Assembly: GCA_015143295.1 (NCBI GenBank)
Contig: CM026566.1
Coordinates: 3,955,072 to 4,019,071, forward strand
Source of the DNA: Tetracentron sinense
Lineage: Eukaryota; Streptophyta; Magnoliopsida; Trochodendrales; Trochodendraceae
Length of the DNA stretch: 64,000 nt
Reading direction: 5' to 3'
The notes under the pieces are model-generated. The model searched no databases. It saw only the letters and a list, made by a program, of their open reading frames with translations, and had not been told where the DNA came from. The first letter of the stretch is position 1; every line of letters begins with the position of its first letter. The position numbers and the translations under genes are program-made. Of the stretch, positions 1 to 9,859 are shown in pieces.

Positions 1-1798
1 GATTAGGATTGCTAACTAGAGTTAAGGGGGATCTAACTGTGGTTAGGGTTACAAACCAGGGTTAGGGAAAGGGCCAAATTCATTTTAATGGTCCAAATGA
101 TTTTTTTAGGAATTTTCGATTAATTTCACAATGTTTGTGGGGTTAAGGGGTGCTTAACCGCAGTTAAATATTAATCGAAGGTGTATTTAATCGTGGTTAA
201 GAGTCGAGCGAAGTCTGAGGTGGGCCCAGACGGCTAGGTAGGGCCTAAAGTGGCCTCCTACCAGGCCTAGGCCCTTGCAAAAGCCCAAAATCAAAACAAA
301 GATAATGTCGGTAATTGGATTACCGACATTTAGAACAGTGTTTTTAACCTGTGTTTTTGCCCCTGTTAACTAGGGTTAAGATGTAACCCAGGGTGATCTG
401 AGATTAGGGGAGTGTAGAGGGGACTCCTAGGAACATTTTGAGTCTGGTGTGGGCCCCAAGGGATGGCTGGAGTGGACCCCACAAGGTTGTAAGCATGCTG
501 CAACAGGAATAACATATTGGCGGTAGAGGATCTACCGCCAATAGCAAACTAAGCAAAAGAATTATTGGCGGTAGATCGAGGATCTACCGCCAATAAGCAC
601 AGTATTGGTGTTTTTGAAATTAACCATAGTTAAGGATAACCCAAGGACCTAGAAGGACCAGGGGAGTGAGAGGGATCCAACTTGGACCCTGGACATGGAC
701 CAGGGCCCACCTAAGTAGTCCAAATGAGCTTGAAACAATAAACACCAGGAATGGCGGTACTAAGATTACCGCCATTCCTGGTTTTTCTCAAAACTAGAAA
801 CTCCACCCACGGGCCTGTGCACAGGGTTGTCCAAGGGTTCCCTCATGATTTGAGGGACCCCTAGAGGGTCTGTGATGGTGCTGCAAGCCCTGCGAAGAGG
901 GGTATACCAGCAGGGGTTCACTACACCTATGAACAAGGTGGGTGAATACCCTGTTGGGATTAGGCAATTAACTAACCACCAAGAAAAGCATAAAATAGTT
1001 CCCTGGAGATGACCAGGGGCTCACATGAAGGATAGAGCAAATATAAATGGGTAGAGAGGTTGTCTACCCTGTACTCTATTTTGCCGTGGAGGAGTGGTAG
1101 TCTACCCACTATAGGGATGCATTGTTACGGGTGTTGTAACCAAAGGGGAGGCCAGGGAAAGGCCTAAGGTGGTCTTAGGATCAAGACCAAGGTGTTTGAA
1201 GAGGCTGAGGGAAGGGATTTCGGACAGGGCTTCACCTATGGGATTTTGCACACCGTTTGAACCGTAGGGAAGTCTTGGTTTTATAGGGAAGGCAACTAGG
1301 GACCTACGAGGGATTAAGGAGAAGGTCTAGAATGGTATTGGACCCTCTGGAGGTCGACTAAGGGAACTGAGGTGAAAGATTGAGGTGAAGGTTGAGTGTG
1401 CAGGGGTGTTCGGAGTCTGCAAACTGAAGATCTCATATTGTCGATAGAGGATCTACCGCCAATGTGTAATCAGGCCAAAAATAATTGGCGGTAGACTTTC
1501 TACCGCCAATAAGAAAGTTTTTAAATAATTGGGCTAGGCCCATGCACAAACGGGTATGGGGTTTGCCCTTAAGGTTTTTGGGCCTTGTGGGCTCAGACTA
1601 AGGGACAAAGGGCTCTAAGGCTAGGGTTTCGGCTATGGTCCCCTAGGGCTAAGTCTAGGGTTTACCTAGGGTTTGACTCAAGGTGTTTCCTAGGACTATC
1701 TAGAGGCTTATCTAGGTTTAGGGGATTTGGCATGGGGTAACCTTGTTTAAAAGGCTTTAACCATGGTTAGATGGGGTGTAAAAATTGGGTGCTTACAG
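1..1798 (-). repeat. Tat/Ogre-like Ty3/gypsy LTR, partial
   Basis: Read on the minus strand this segment begins TGTAAGCACCC at 1798 and runs off the left edge. The same terminus and the same order of sequence blocks (CCCTAGGTAAA-like runs, then short hairpins, then GGTTAACC-rich sequence) occur on the plus strand from 15487, so this is an inverted relative of that LTR. There is no convincing coding region. It carries at least six short hairpins of the GGCGGTA/TACCGCC type (listed separately). Assignment to the Tat/Ogre group rests on the right-hand copy, which is followed by a Tat-like primer-site motif; that assignment is inference, while the repeat relationship is seen directly. Confidence 0.6.
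304..1510. repeat. Array of short hairpins in the left Tat-like LTR
   Basis: Inverted repeats with a GGCGGTA / TACCGCC (or GTCGGTA / TACCGAC) core. Arms 304-314 / 320-330 (11 bp, 5-nt loop), 516-526 / 532-542 (11 bp, 5-nt loop), 562-577 / 581-596 (16 bp, 3-nt loop), 745-759 / 767-781 (15 bp, 7-nt loop) and 1484-1494 / 1500-1510 (11 bp, 5-nt loop) are perfect; 1436-1462 is a degenerate sixth. The arms share a core but differ at their outer bases, so each hairpin is self-complementary in its own way. Confidence 0.85.
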
Positions 1799-4064
1799 TA
1801 TATACTTAACTAGTACCTGAACTATGAATGGATGGACATACTAGCTTCATACATACTCTACTAATACCCGAACTATGAATGGATAGACATATTAGTATTA
1901 CATATTTTAACTAGTACCCGAACTATGAATGGATGGACATACTAGCATTCTTATGAGCTTATGAGACTTGTGAGCACTTATGAGCATTTACTTATGAGTT
2001 TTATCTTATAAGATTTCCTTATGAGTCTTTACTTATGAGCTTTTGCTTATGAGTCATACTTATGAGTCTTCGGATATCCATACTTATGAGAAACCTCGGT
2101 CCTACATGTGCATAGAGTACTTGAGAGCATTATCGAATACATGTGAGCATCATGGAGATCATGGAAAGCTTTTAAACATTTAGTCATGTGAATAGAGTAC
2201 TTGTGATCATCATGGAGTACGTGTGAGTATCATAAAGTACTTGTGAGCATCATGGTAATAATAGAAAGCATTGAAAACATCGAAATAGATCATGGAATTT
2301 TATTCATGGTGTTGTTATAGCATATACATAGCTACTTAGCCTATTTTGTAAGAATCATAATTCGAAGCTTACCTTACGATAAAACCTTCCTTTTAATACT
2401 TATGCTTAATACCAAATTCATCATAAAAGCATGGTGCTAATATACACCTTTTGTGATCAATTGGGTAAGCAAGGAAGAATCATTAAGTATAGGGACATTC
2501 CTTATTTCCTTTCATTCCTTCAATAGCATACGCATATAAGGCTATATGCCTTAGTTTTCTCAAAAACATACATCAATACCTACTATTTCATTTCATTCAT
2601 GTTAATAGTATATACATACAAGGCTACAAGCCTTAATTTCCTCAAAGATCATGCAACAAAGCTTACTAACAAGGCTATACGCCTCAATTTCTACCAAAAA
2701 CCATGCTTTACTAATTACTAAGCATGAATGAATAATAACAAGGTAGTTAGTAGATTGTTCTACCCTTCCTAAATCAATTCCTTGATCTAATTCTCTTGAA
2801 AATGCACCGAGGAAGTGAAGATCGCACTTCAAGTAACTTAACAAGCTTCAATTTAGCTTTGACAACAACCTTTAGCAAAACCCCCTTCACAAACCCTAAT
2901 TTCTCTCTCCTTTCTCTCAAAACCTTCTCTAAGGGTTATGTAAACCCTTACCCAAAACAATGGGTGCTTAAATAGGCCAAGGGGATTGGTTAATGACCCA
3001 AAACCCTTAAAATATCTTCCCAAGGTCAGTTTCAGCACAAAATGGAAGGAGGGGTCGACCCGTGGTGTCCACCGGTCGACTGGTTGACTTTTGGGGGTTC
3101 TGGAAATGAACCCCATATAGTTTAGTGTGAGCAAGGGTCGATCCCTGGTCATGAGGGGTCTACTGGTAGTGGAGTGGTTGACTGTTGGTCACCCGCTGGT
3201 TGACCGGGAGTTGAGGGGTCGACCAGTAGTGGAGGGGTCGACCCTGGTCGCGCGGTCATGCTGCCCTGTTTGTCTGCCTTAGCGTTTTGGCCATAACGTT
3301 TGACTCGCTGATTGGATTTTGATGATTCAACTTGGGTTGGATTCTAAATTCAAAGGGGAACAACTTTCATGTTTTGGATAAATCCAAATTCTGAGTTTTT
3401 AATGGTATAAATGGGCCCACAAGTGGACTGGTCCTGGGATGAATTTCAGCAGACCAAAATTTACGGCAGACCAGGTTTTGGAAATCCCACATTTGACTTA
3501 ACTTCTACTTCCAATATGGAAAAGTGATAAACATGAACCTCAAAGAGGGCTTCAATATCTTTCCAAAAATTTAAGAATCATTTGATTCTGATAAGAGAGA
3601 ACAAAACTAGAGATCCCACAAGTTGAGGGTCGTTAAGACCTCCCCCATCCTTTAACACTTAGAATCTTTCCCCTTTTTATTTTAACATTTAAACATCAAA
3701 GAGGGTTCTTTACTACCCTCACACACCATAAAACCTATACTAATTAAATTAATAACCTCCTCACATACTTCACAAGCACATAGGAGACCTTGAGCCTCAC
3801 AAGCACTGTTCACAGCACTATTCACTGCACTATTCACTTACGACCCTTTAAGCACTTAGGGTATTTTATACCATTACTTTTACCCACATAGAGTATATTT
3901 ATACTCTCTTGTTGAGACTCAGCACATGGACCTAAAACCCTCACTTGACTCACCATAATACCAAGAACGAAATGGAAGGCCTTAGGCCTTTACACCCACT
4001 ATATAAGGGCACTATTCACTAACACTGTTCATTGCACAGTGAACTCAAATTTTGGGGTTCTACA
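1799..4064 (-). repeat. Chromovirus LTR, family C, truncated (minus strand)
   Basis: The right end reads, on the minus strand, TGTAGAACCCCAAAATTTGA followed by a repeated GTTCACTGTGCAATG/GAACAGTG block. This is the diverged counterpart of the element 4 LTR start at 58061 (TGTAGAGCCCCGGAATTTAG). The LTR runs leftward through a conserved U3 block (about 3291-3360), TCGA-type iterons (3046-3245) and short CTTATGAG repeats (about 1955-2090), then stops at the Tat-like LTR at 1798. Near the truncated end, about 1800-1955 holds three copies of a roughly 60-bp unit containing GAACTATGAATGGATGGACA. No internal domain is attached on the right, where unrelated DNA begins at 4065, so this is a truncated or solo LTR. 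The next five bases, CAATG, would be its target duplication, but the other side is lost. Confidence 0.7.
2972..3245 (-). promoter_or_regulatory. U3 promoter region of the family C LTR: iterons and TATA-like box
   Basis: Between 3046 and 3245 there are repeated GGTCGAC(C) and related GGTTGAC units, including GGGGTCGACCC and ACCGGTCGACTGGT. On the minus strand they lie just upstream of a TATA-like CTATTTAAG near 2972-2985. The same order (conserved U3 block, palindromic iterons, TATA) is found in the other LTRs of this window. Confidence 0.5.
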
Positions 4065-5555
4065 CAATGGATAGGTTTGTGCTTGGATTTTGTTGATTTT
4101 TTAACAAGGCCAGCCTAAAGTTCAACACATTTACAAAGGTTTGAAGCTCGAATTCAGCCTCATTGCCACCCCTAACCAGAACTCATCTATGTTGTATTAG
4201 ATTGTTGCTAGACCATTGTTATAGTGTGCAAGGTCAAACATGGTTTAAAATATCGATATGTTTCGATTGATACTGGCCGATACGTATCCTATTTGGAGCT
4301 TCCCAATACATTGGTACGCATGAAAAAAGTACTCCCCCATATCAGACCGATACAGGCTCATATGAGAAATTTTTCAATGAGTTTTTTTCTCTCTCTCCAT
4401 TACACTAGGATCCACAACACAGATATGATATGCACAACTTATTTATATAAAATATTATTTATGTAAATGATTTTAAATTAATATTACTTTTATTTACTTA
4501 AGATATTAATATGCAAATAAGGTTATCCCCCATTTGAATTCAATAAAAATTATCATGATTCAAATTCCTGAATAATATCAAGTCAACTTTCAGTTCAAGA
4601 GCAAAATCCTCTTTTTAGCACCTTTTAGGGATGAGGTTAAGATTTTAATTTTCAAATGATAAGGTATTTCTCAAATATCAATTTTTTTAAGAGAGAAGAC
4701 AAAGAGAGAATCCTTAGCTTAAATGGAAAAGCGGGACATAGGATTTTCTTTCTTTCAAATGATGTTATCTTAGTATTTAGGTAAAGATTTCTTTCGAGCA
4801 AACCTAAGAGATCTATCATATGCAAATCATTTAACTATAATCAAGCATACAAAATACATGTGATCTTTATATATTACTATATACCAAAGCAATCTTGAAT
4901 GACTTGTATGCATGAATTTACCCAAAAACATTGTCTGCAGGTTTCATAGCCTCTCCACATAGGAAGTAATTACCATTAGTAATTAACATTACCATTACCA
5001 TTACCCAAAAACATAATTATGCGTTTAGTATTGATCAAGTTTATGATTATTCAATAAATCTATCTATTCAGTAAATAAATGGCAGTTCTATCTGTCAATA
5101 TGTATGGCCTTGGATCATTACTAATGGTAGTGCATCAAAGGCCTCAAAGTCCATTATCCATAACAAATCCTCATGTCACCTCACTGTTTCTTTGGACCTT
5201 TCAACTGTGGGCAAGTCTAGTTGCTTGATTTCTACATTACGCATCGTCGGATGAATATATATATATATATATAAAAATATTGTCCAGTAATTCATGAGAG
5301 AAGGATAAACACACAATTATCGCATGCTAAAATACAACTCTCCATCAAAGAATCAAGTTCATTCAGGATGACCATTTAGTCGTGATCCCTTCAGAGGAGA
5401 TGGTGAGTTCCTTCAGGAACATCCAAGAGCTAGGGCAAGGCACCACCTTTATGACATACCAATTTGAGCAAGTCCATTTTATCTCCCAGATAGAAGGGCA
5501 AAAGAGACTTAGAGTCTAAATTTTTTAATTTTGCCATTGACCCTATTCACCGCCC
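4065..5555. other. AT-rich DNA with no recognised gene
   Basis: No coding region or element boundary can be supported here. About 4240-4330 has repeated CGATA/GATACG words, and 5253-5272 is a short (TA)n microsatellite. Short open frames present here have no recognisable domain. Confidence 0.5.
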
Positions 5556-5945
5556 CTTTAGGGTCATTACCTAGCCAACAAGTTGGTCTCCTATTCACAC
5601 TGAACAATTTTGATGATCCTAAGATCTGATGAGTTCATTTATAACTGAGCAGTGATCTGACTGTTTTAATTACACCTAAGTACTCTCTACTTAAGGGACT
5701 ATGATAAGGTGACTGTAATCATCCAATTTTTAAATCCCCCTTAATCATGGTTAAACATCTTTACTATGGTTAATAAGCCTCTAATCCTAGGTAAAGCCTT
5801 AGTCAAACCCTAGGCAAACCCTATGTCAAACCTAAGCAAACCCTAGTTAAACCCTAGGCCTAACCCTAGGTAAACCCTAGTCAAGCCTTAGTCAAACCCT
5901 AGGAAAATCCTAGGTCAAACCTAAGAAAACCCTAGTTAAGTATGT
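5556..5945. repeat. Two LTR scraps: copia-like (5556-5700) and Tat-like (5711-5945)
   Basis: 5556-5700 matches, in inverted orientation, part of the copia-like LTR near 13960-14040; the shared words are GTTGGTCTC, TGATGATCCTAAGATCTGATGAG and GAGCAGTGATCTGACTG, read in opposite directions. 5711-5945 starts with a degenerate form of the Tat-like LTR terminus (GTAATCATCCAATTTTTAAA) followed by a run of CCCTAGGTAAA/CCCTAGTCAAA words as at 15550-15790. Both are short, decayed pieces. Confidence 0.5.
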
Positions 5946-6645
5946 TAATGAAATAAAGCACAATAAATAGGCTAATGTTGTAATGAGATACTAGATTCCC
6001 AAGTGTTGCTTACAAACTATTTAAGGGCCTCCCACTCCTAAAGAAACACAAACATAAATGTACATATTTGCAATGTTTGCTAGACACTACACAGTTCAAA
6101 AGAAGAACCCAACATAGAAGCACTAGCCATTTATAGGGCCATGTGAGAAATCCACTCCCATTGCTTAGACTAGGCACCCAAATTAAAACAGTCTCACCAC
6201 CAATTAGATATGGTCAAGCCCACGTGTGCAAGCTATCGAGTGCGGTCGTGGCAGGCACCCCTAGTCTATTGCCTTAGAGAGAGATATTATCATGGGGAGC
6301 ATGATCAGACCACAGTCGTGCATGAGGAGCCCAATGTTTTGTGTTACAGTTAAAACCATATATTTCTTGCGAATACACGGATTTTCCTTTGTGTCATTTG
6401 TTTGCGGGGGTAAATATATCTCTATATGCTATATACAGTATTACAATAGTATTTTATTTCTCTAATAGAGAGGATAGGAAAAAGACCTGTCGTTGGACTT
6501 TCTTCTGTATGATATTAACAAAGTCGCCCGATACATTACATGCTTACATGTACGCCTCTAAAACTCTACAATATAATTATTAGTGTTTTTATTGCCTCAA
6601 ATTTGGTATCCGCTTATTCTAATTTGAGGTGTTGTCTGGATTTCA
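5946..6645. other. Unassigned DNA, probably inside the CACTA element
   Basis: No domain is visible. Its right end (6600-6651) is T-rich and stops in a TTTCAG acceptor-like site directly before the transposase exon, so at least the last part looks like an intron. The left end of the CACTA element was not found. Confidence 0.3.
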
Positions 6646-6651
6646 GATGCA

Positions 6652-7192
6652 AATGGATGAGCACGCCTCCCAGTGCCCCGAGGGCAGTGCCAGCAACACC
6701 ACCCGAAATGAGATATTTACACAAGTCATGGACGCAGATAATCATGGGCATGTCTGTACATACAGGCACGGAGTCACACCTACTGACATGCATGTGGTAG
6801 GAGCTACTGTAGAGACTGAGCAGTTGCGAAGGTTGTGTCATGAAGCCCAGGCTTGAGAAATTGCAGCCGAGACTCGTCAGGCGGAGCTCGTGGCTATGAT
6901 ACAATCACAGGGCGCTTTGATTTCTGCCTTGCAAGGCATCATGTCCAGAATGGAAGGTTTTATGAATATTTTTGGGCGGGAGGTGAACAATATGCCCAAC
7001 TATTCATCTTTTTATATAGACTTTACTCTACCGCCGGACGATACCAGCATTTATGACCTAGGAACGACTTTATATTTTTTGAGGAGCATGTATTTTTTGG
7101 CCCATTGCCCTCGTGGATGGGATATGTCTGTGATTTTACTATTTGAGACGATCACTTTGTTTATTTTAGCCGTGGATAGGATATTTGTGTGA
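6652..7192 (+). pseudogene. CACTA (En/Spm) plant transposase, C-terminal exon, broken
   Basis: The frame reads MQMDEHASQCPEGSASNTTR, then NEIFTQVMDADNHGH..., then GVTPTDMH. This order resembles the C-terminal segment of plant En/Spm-type transposases (Transposase_24 family), where an E-x-F-T-x-V motif is followed by G-V-T-P-T. A Glu/Gln/Ala/Arg-rich, coiled-coil-like stretch follows (EQLRRLCHEAQA, EIAAETRQAELVAMIQSQ). A TGA at 6854-6856 interrupts that helix in frame, most simply a CGA to TGA change. The frame is open again to 7192. A TTTCAG acceptor-like site precedes the exon at 6646-6651. With the subterminal repeats and CACTA end at 7860 this places the fragment inside a CACTA element on the plus strand. 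Upstream transposase exons were not recognised. The product would have acted on the element's own ends; it is now dead. Confidence 0.6.
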
Positions 7193-7860
7193 TATTATTA
7201 GCCGTGGATGGGAAATTAGTCTTTGTTTATGATTTACATATGTTGTGGATTGCTTTTATTATGAATGCATGTATATAAGATTTTGTTTGAACCACGGGTG
7301 ACAAGTTACAGGGTTACAGGATTACAGGTTAATAGGGTACTGACCTATTTCCAAGTATTGTTTTTTTCCCCAAATAGGCAATAGCGATGATAATATAACC
7401 GTCGGTAATGATGTCAAAAAAATCTAATTCAAGTTACTGACAGTTAGTTTCCGTCGGAAACAGACAATATAAATAAACCATCGGTGTATATAATGTTATA
7501 TCGAACGAAAAGTTGGTCGTTGGTATTTTAAAATTATTTATGATGGAATCGTATCCATCAGTATTTAATATGTTACAACGGTTATCGACCGTCGGTATTT
7601 GATTATAAACCGTTAGAAAATATATAACCCGTCGGTAAAGGTCTTCTACATATACGGGAGAAATTTGAGGTATACCGATGGTTTTATTTTTGTCGCTACC
7701 AGCCACAGTTGATTTTATCCATCAGCATTAGATTTAATCACTTCTTTATCACCGACGACATACCGATGGTTAGAATTTCATCGATATTTATTATATCGAT
7801 GGAAAAATATATATTACCCGTGGTTTCAAGCCGTCGGTAAAAACCTTTTTTGTTATAGTG
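7193..7860 (+). mobile_element. CACTA element 3' end with subterminal repeats
   Basis: The segment ends at 7860 in TTATAGTG, i.e. CACTATAA on the minus strand, the hallmark terminus of CACTA elements. From about 7380 to 7850 there are at least eight copies, in both orientations, of a CCGTCGGTA / TACCGACGG / ACCGATGG motif. These fit the subterminal repeats bound by the element's own protein in this superfamily. 7193-7379 is noncoding. The matching left terminus is not identified, so element length and target duplication are unknown. Confidence 0.65.
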
Positions 7861-8072
7861 TCTACAACCTTTTTTTTTCCTTGGCTCTGTTTGTTTGAGA
7901 GAAAAATAGGTGTAGGAAGTCATTTCAAAAGGAAAAGTTTTCCTTCAAGTGTCTGGTATCTTGTGAAATACACTTTATTGTAGAAAACTTTTATCACAAG
8001 TTGATATTTTCCATGGAAAATTTTTCCTCAAATATAGAGAGAAGTTAATTCCTTGGAGAGACCCTTTACTAA
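7861..8072. other. AT-rich spacer after the CACTA end
   Basis: No coding potential. It contains GGAAAAGTTTTCC-like inverted words and GGCTCTGTTTGTTT near 7880, a motif reminiscent of some plant MITE ends, but no partner inverted repeat was found. Confidence 0.3.
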
Positions 8073-8160
8073 GAGCATCTCAAATGGCTTGCTATTTGGT
8101 GTTCTAATGCTAAATTATAGCATTGAAACACCAAAAGTGATCTCCAATGGTTAGAAATGA

Positions 8161-8198
8161 GTGTGCCAAATTATGGCATATGCCATAATTTGGCACAC
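8161..8198. repeat. 38-bp perfect palindrome
   Basis: 19-bp halves GTGTGCCAAATTATGGCAT and ATGCCATAATTTGGCACAC are exact reverse complements with no spacer. The outer TTTGGCAC word recurs at about 8934, 8993 and 9028, and a shorter stem TGTGCCAA / TTGGCACA lies at 8977-9000. Confidence 0.9.
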
Positions 8199-8219
8199 CC
8201 TTTGACCGGATGACTTTTG

Positions 8220-8720
8220 TTGGTTATTTACCTTTTTGCCCTCCAACAGCTATGTTTTTTACCATTTCATTCTCTAATGGTCATATTTGGTTTGTTACTA
8301 TTTTGCCCTCCAAAGGCTTTTTTTTTTTTACCATTTTACCCTCCAACGGCTATATTTGGTTTTTTTACCATTTTGTCATCCAACGGTTATTTTTTTTTTT
8401 ACCACTTTACCCTCATAAAAATTTCTATAAATTTCAAGGGTGAGGTGGTTGGTAGGTGGATGAATGGTAGTTGATAAGGGGTTGAATGGTGGTTGGTAGG
8501 TGGATGATTAATAATGGTTGATAGGGGGGATGAATGGTGGTTGGTAGGTGGATGATTAATAGTGGTTGATAGGGGTGGATGAATGATGATTGATAGTTGG
8601 ATGAATGGTGGTTGGTAGGAGTAGATGATGAATGGTGGTTGATAGGGGTGGATGAATGATGGTTGATAGTTGGATGAACAGTGGTTGATAAGAGTGGATG
8701 AATGGTGGTTAAGATTCACC
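8220..8720. repeat. Two adjacent simple tandem repeats
   Basis: 8220-8410 contains about four irregular copies of TTTTACCATTTTGCCCTCCA plus CGGCTATATTTGG, with T runs of variable length. 8440-8715 contains repeats of GATGAATGGTGGTTGGTAGG and GGTTGATAGGGG. The open frames across these segments, in both directions, arise from the repeats and are not genes. Confidence 0.75.
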
Positions 8721-9134
8721 CACCCCTAGGGTTCACCCACCAATCCTTGGTTTTTATAAAAAAAATATTAATTGTATTTTGGAATATAAAAAAAAATATT
8801 TTTAGGGGCGGGAGAATCTTAACCACGGTTCAAGGGTGTCAAAAGGGACACGTGGCGACCTCAATGCTCAAGGGTGATAACTGGATTTGCCATAGAGGAT
8901 TTGGTTGAAAAAAATAGAATCGGCACAGTCTCAATTTGGCACAGAAAGCATCTCCAATAGTGAATGCCATATTGGCTGTGCCAATTCCAAATTTGGCACA
9001 TATAGCTACAATGTCAAAATGCTGTATTTGGCACAAGCTACTCCAATGGTCTGTGCCAATTCCATTTTTTTCACAATCACATTCCTCATCCTTCCAAACT
9101 TCTTCCATTTTCATTCCTTCTCTTCTAAAACTCC
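8721..9134. other. Noncoding DNA upstream of the transposon-protein ORF
   Basis: Contains further TTTGGCAC and CTCCAATGG words (8949, 9039) shared with 8073-8198, so both ends may belong to one unclassified element or to the 5' region of the ORF that starts at 9135. No promoter can be placed with confidence. Confidence 0.35.
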
Positions 9135-9859
9135 ATGGCTCCAAGAATGAAGATTCCCGCAGTGCCAAAAGCCAAGAAGAAGCCCACTGCAGCAGAAAAG
9201 GGGAAACAGAAAGTTGGAGAATCATCCAAGGACAAAGCACCAAGTCTCTTCCAATCCAAGGCTGCTCAAGACAAATACAGAAGGATTTTCCTCAAAAGAG
9301 AACCTGTGTTGGGTAAGGTTCTTGATTTTGAACTCTTCAAATACATAGGATTAGATGTTATTGCCTCTAAATTCCGTGCCCTCAAATGACACAAATTTCT
9401 TGAAATTAGGGAGCCCATATACCCTGACCTTATCAAACAATTCTACTCTCATTTCACTTTTGATAAAATCACTCAAAAATTTACTTCTTATGCTCATGCT
9501 AAACTCATCTCTTTTGATCTAACAGAGCTGAGAACTATTCTAAAATTACCTCTTGGGGACTTCCAACACTACACCACAAATCAATGGGTCTCCCATGAGG
9601 GATTTGATGTAATAGAAGCCCTGAAAGTAATGTGTGTAAACAAAGACATAACTTCTCCAAACCCTCCTAAACTTAGGGACCTAACCCTTGATGCTAGGCT
9701 TGCACACCACATCATTACTTATGACATCATTCCCAGAGGTGGTGGCAGAGATTTTATTACCTTTTTTGATGTCTTTTTGATTTGGTGTATCTTAACCACC
9801 AAACACATTGATCTTTCCTTTATCATTGATCATGTCATGAAGGATGCTCATATGCAATA
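9135..9859 (+). pseudogene. Plant transposon-protein domain ORF, one stop, truncated
   Basis: The frame starts at ATG 9135 with a basic N-terminus (MAPRMKIPAVPKAKKKPTAA) and continues as SKAAQDKYRRIFLKREPVLG, then LTELRTILKLP, then DARLAHHIITYDIIPRGGGR and FDVFLIWCILTTKHIDLSFI. This order resembles the 'putative plant transposon protein' domain found as an additional ORF in plant retroelements; the family assignment is from memory of its pattern. Only one in-frame stop occurs in 242 codons: TGA at 9387-9389, where a Trp codon is likely (LK-stop-HKFLEI). The frame ends at TAG 9857-9859, close to where copia sequence on the other strand begins, so the 3' part is probably lost. It is well preserved compared with its neighbours. 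Its biochemical function is unknown to me. Confidence 0.55.

Noticed and set aside
4224..4466. 80-codon ORF in the AT-rich region
   Set aside because: Short, no domain, overlaps CGATA-type repeats.
7870..8060. MITE suggested by GGCTCTGTTTGTTT and GGAAAAGTTTTCC words
   Set aside because: No matching inverted terminus or target duplication was found nearby.
8399..8719. 106-codon His/Pro/Ser-rich ORF on the minus strand
   Set aside because: Translation of a GATGAATGGTGGTTGG tandem repeat.
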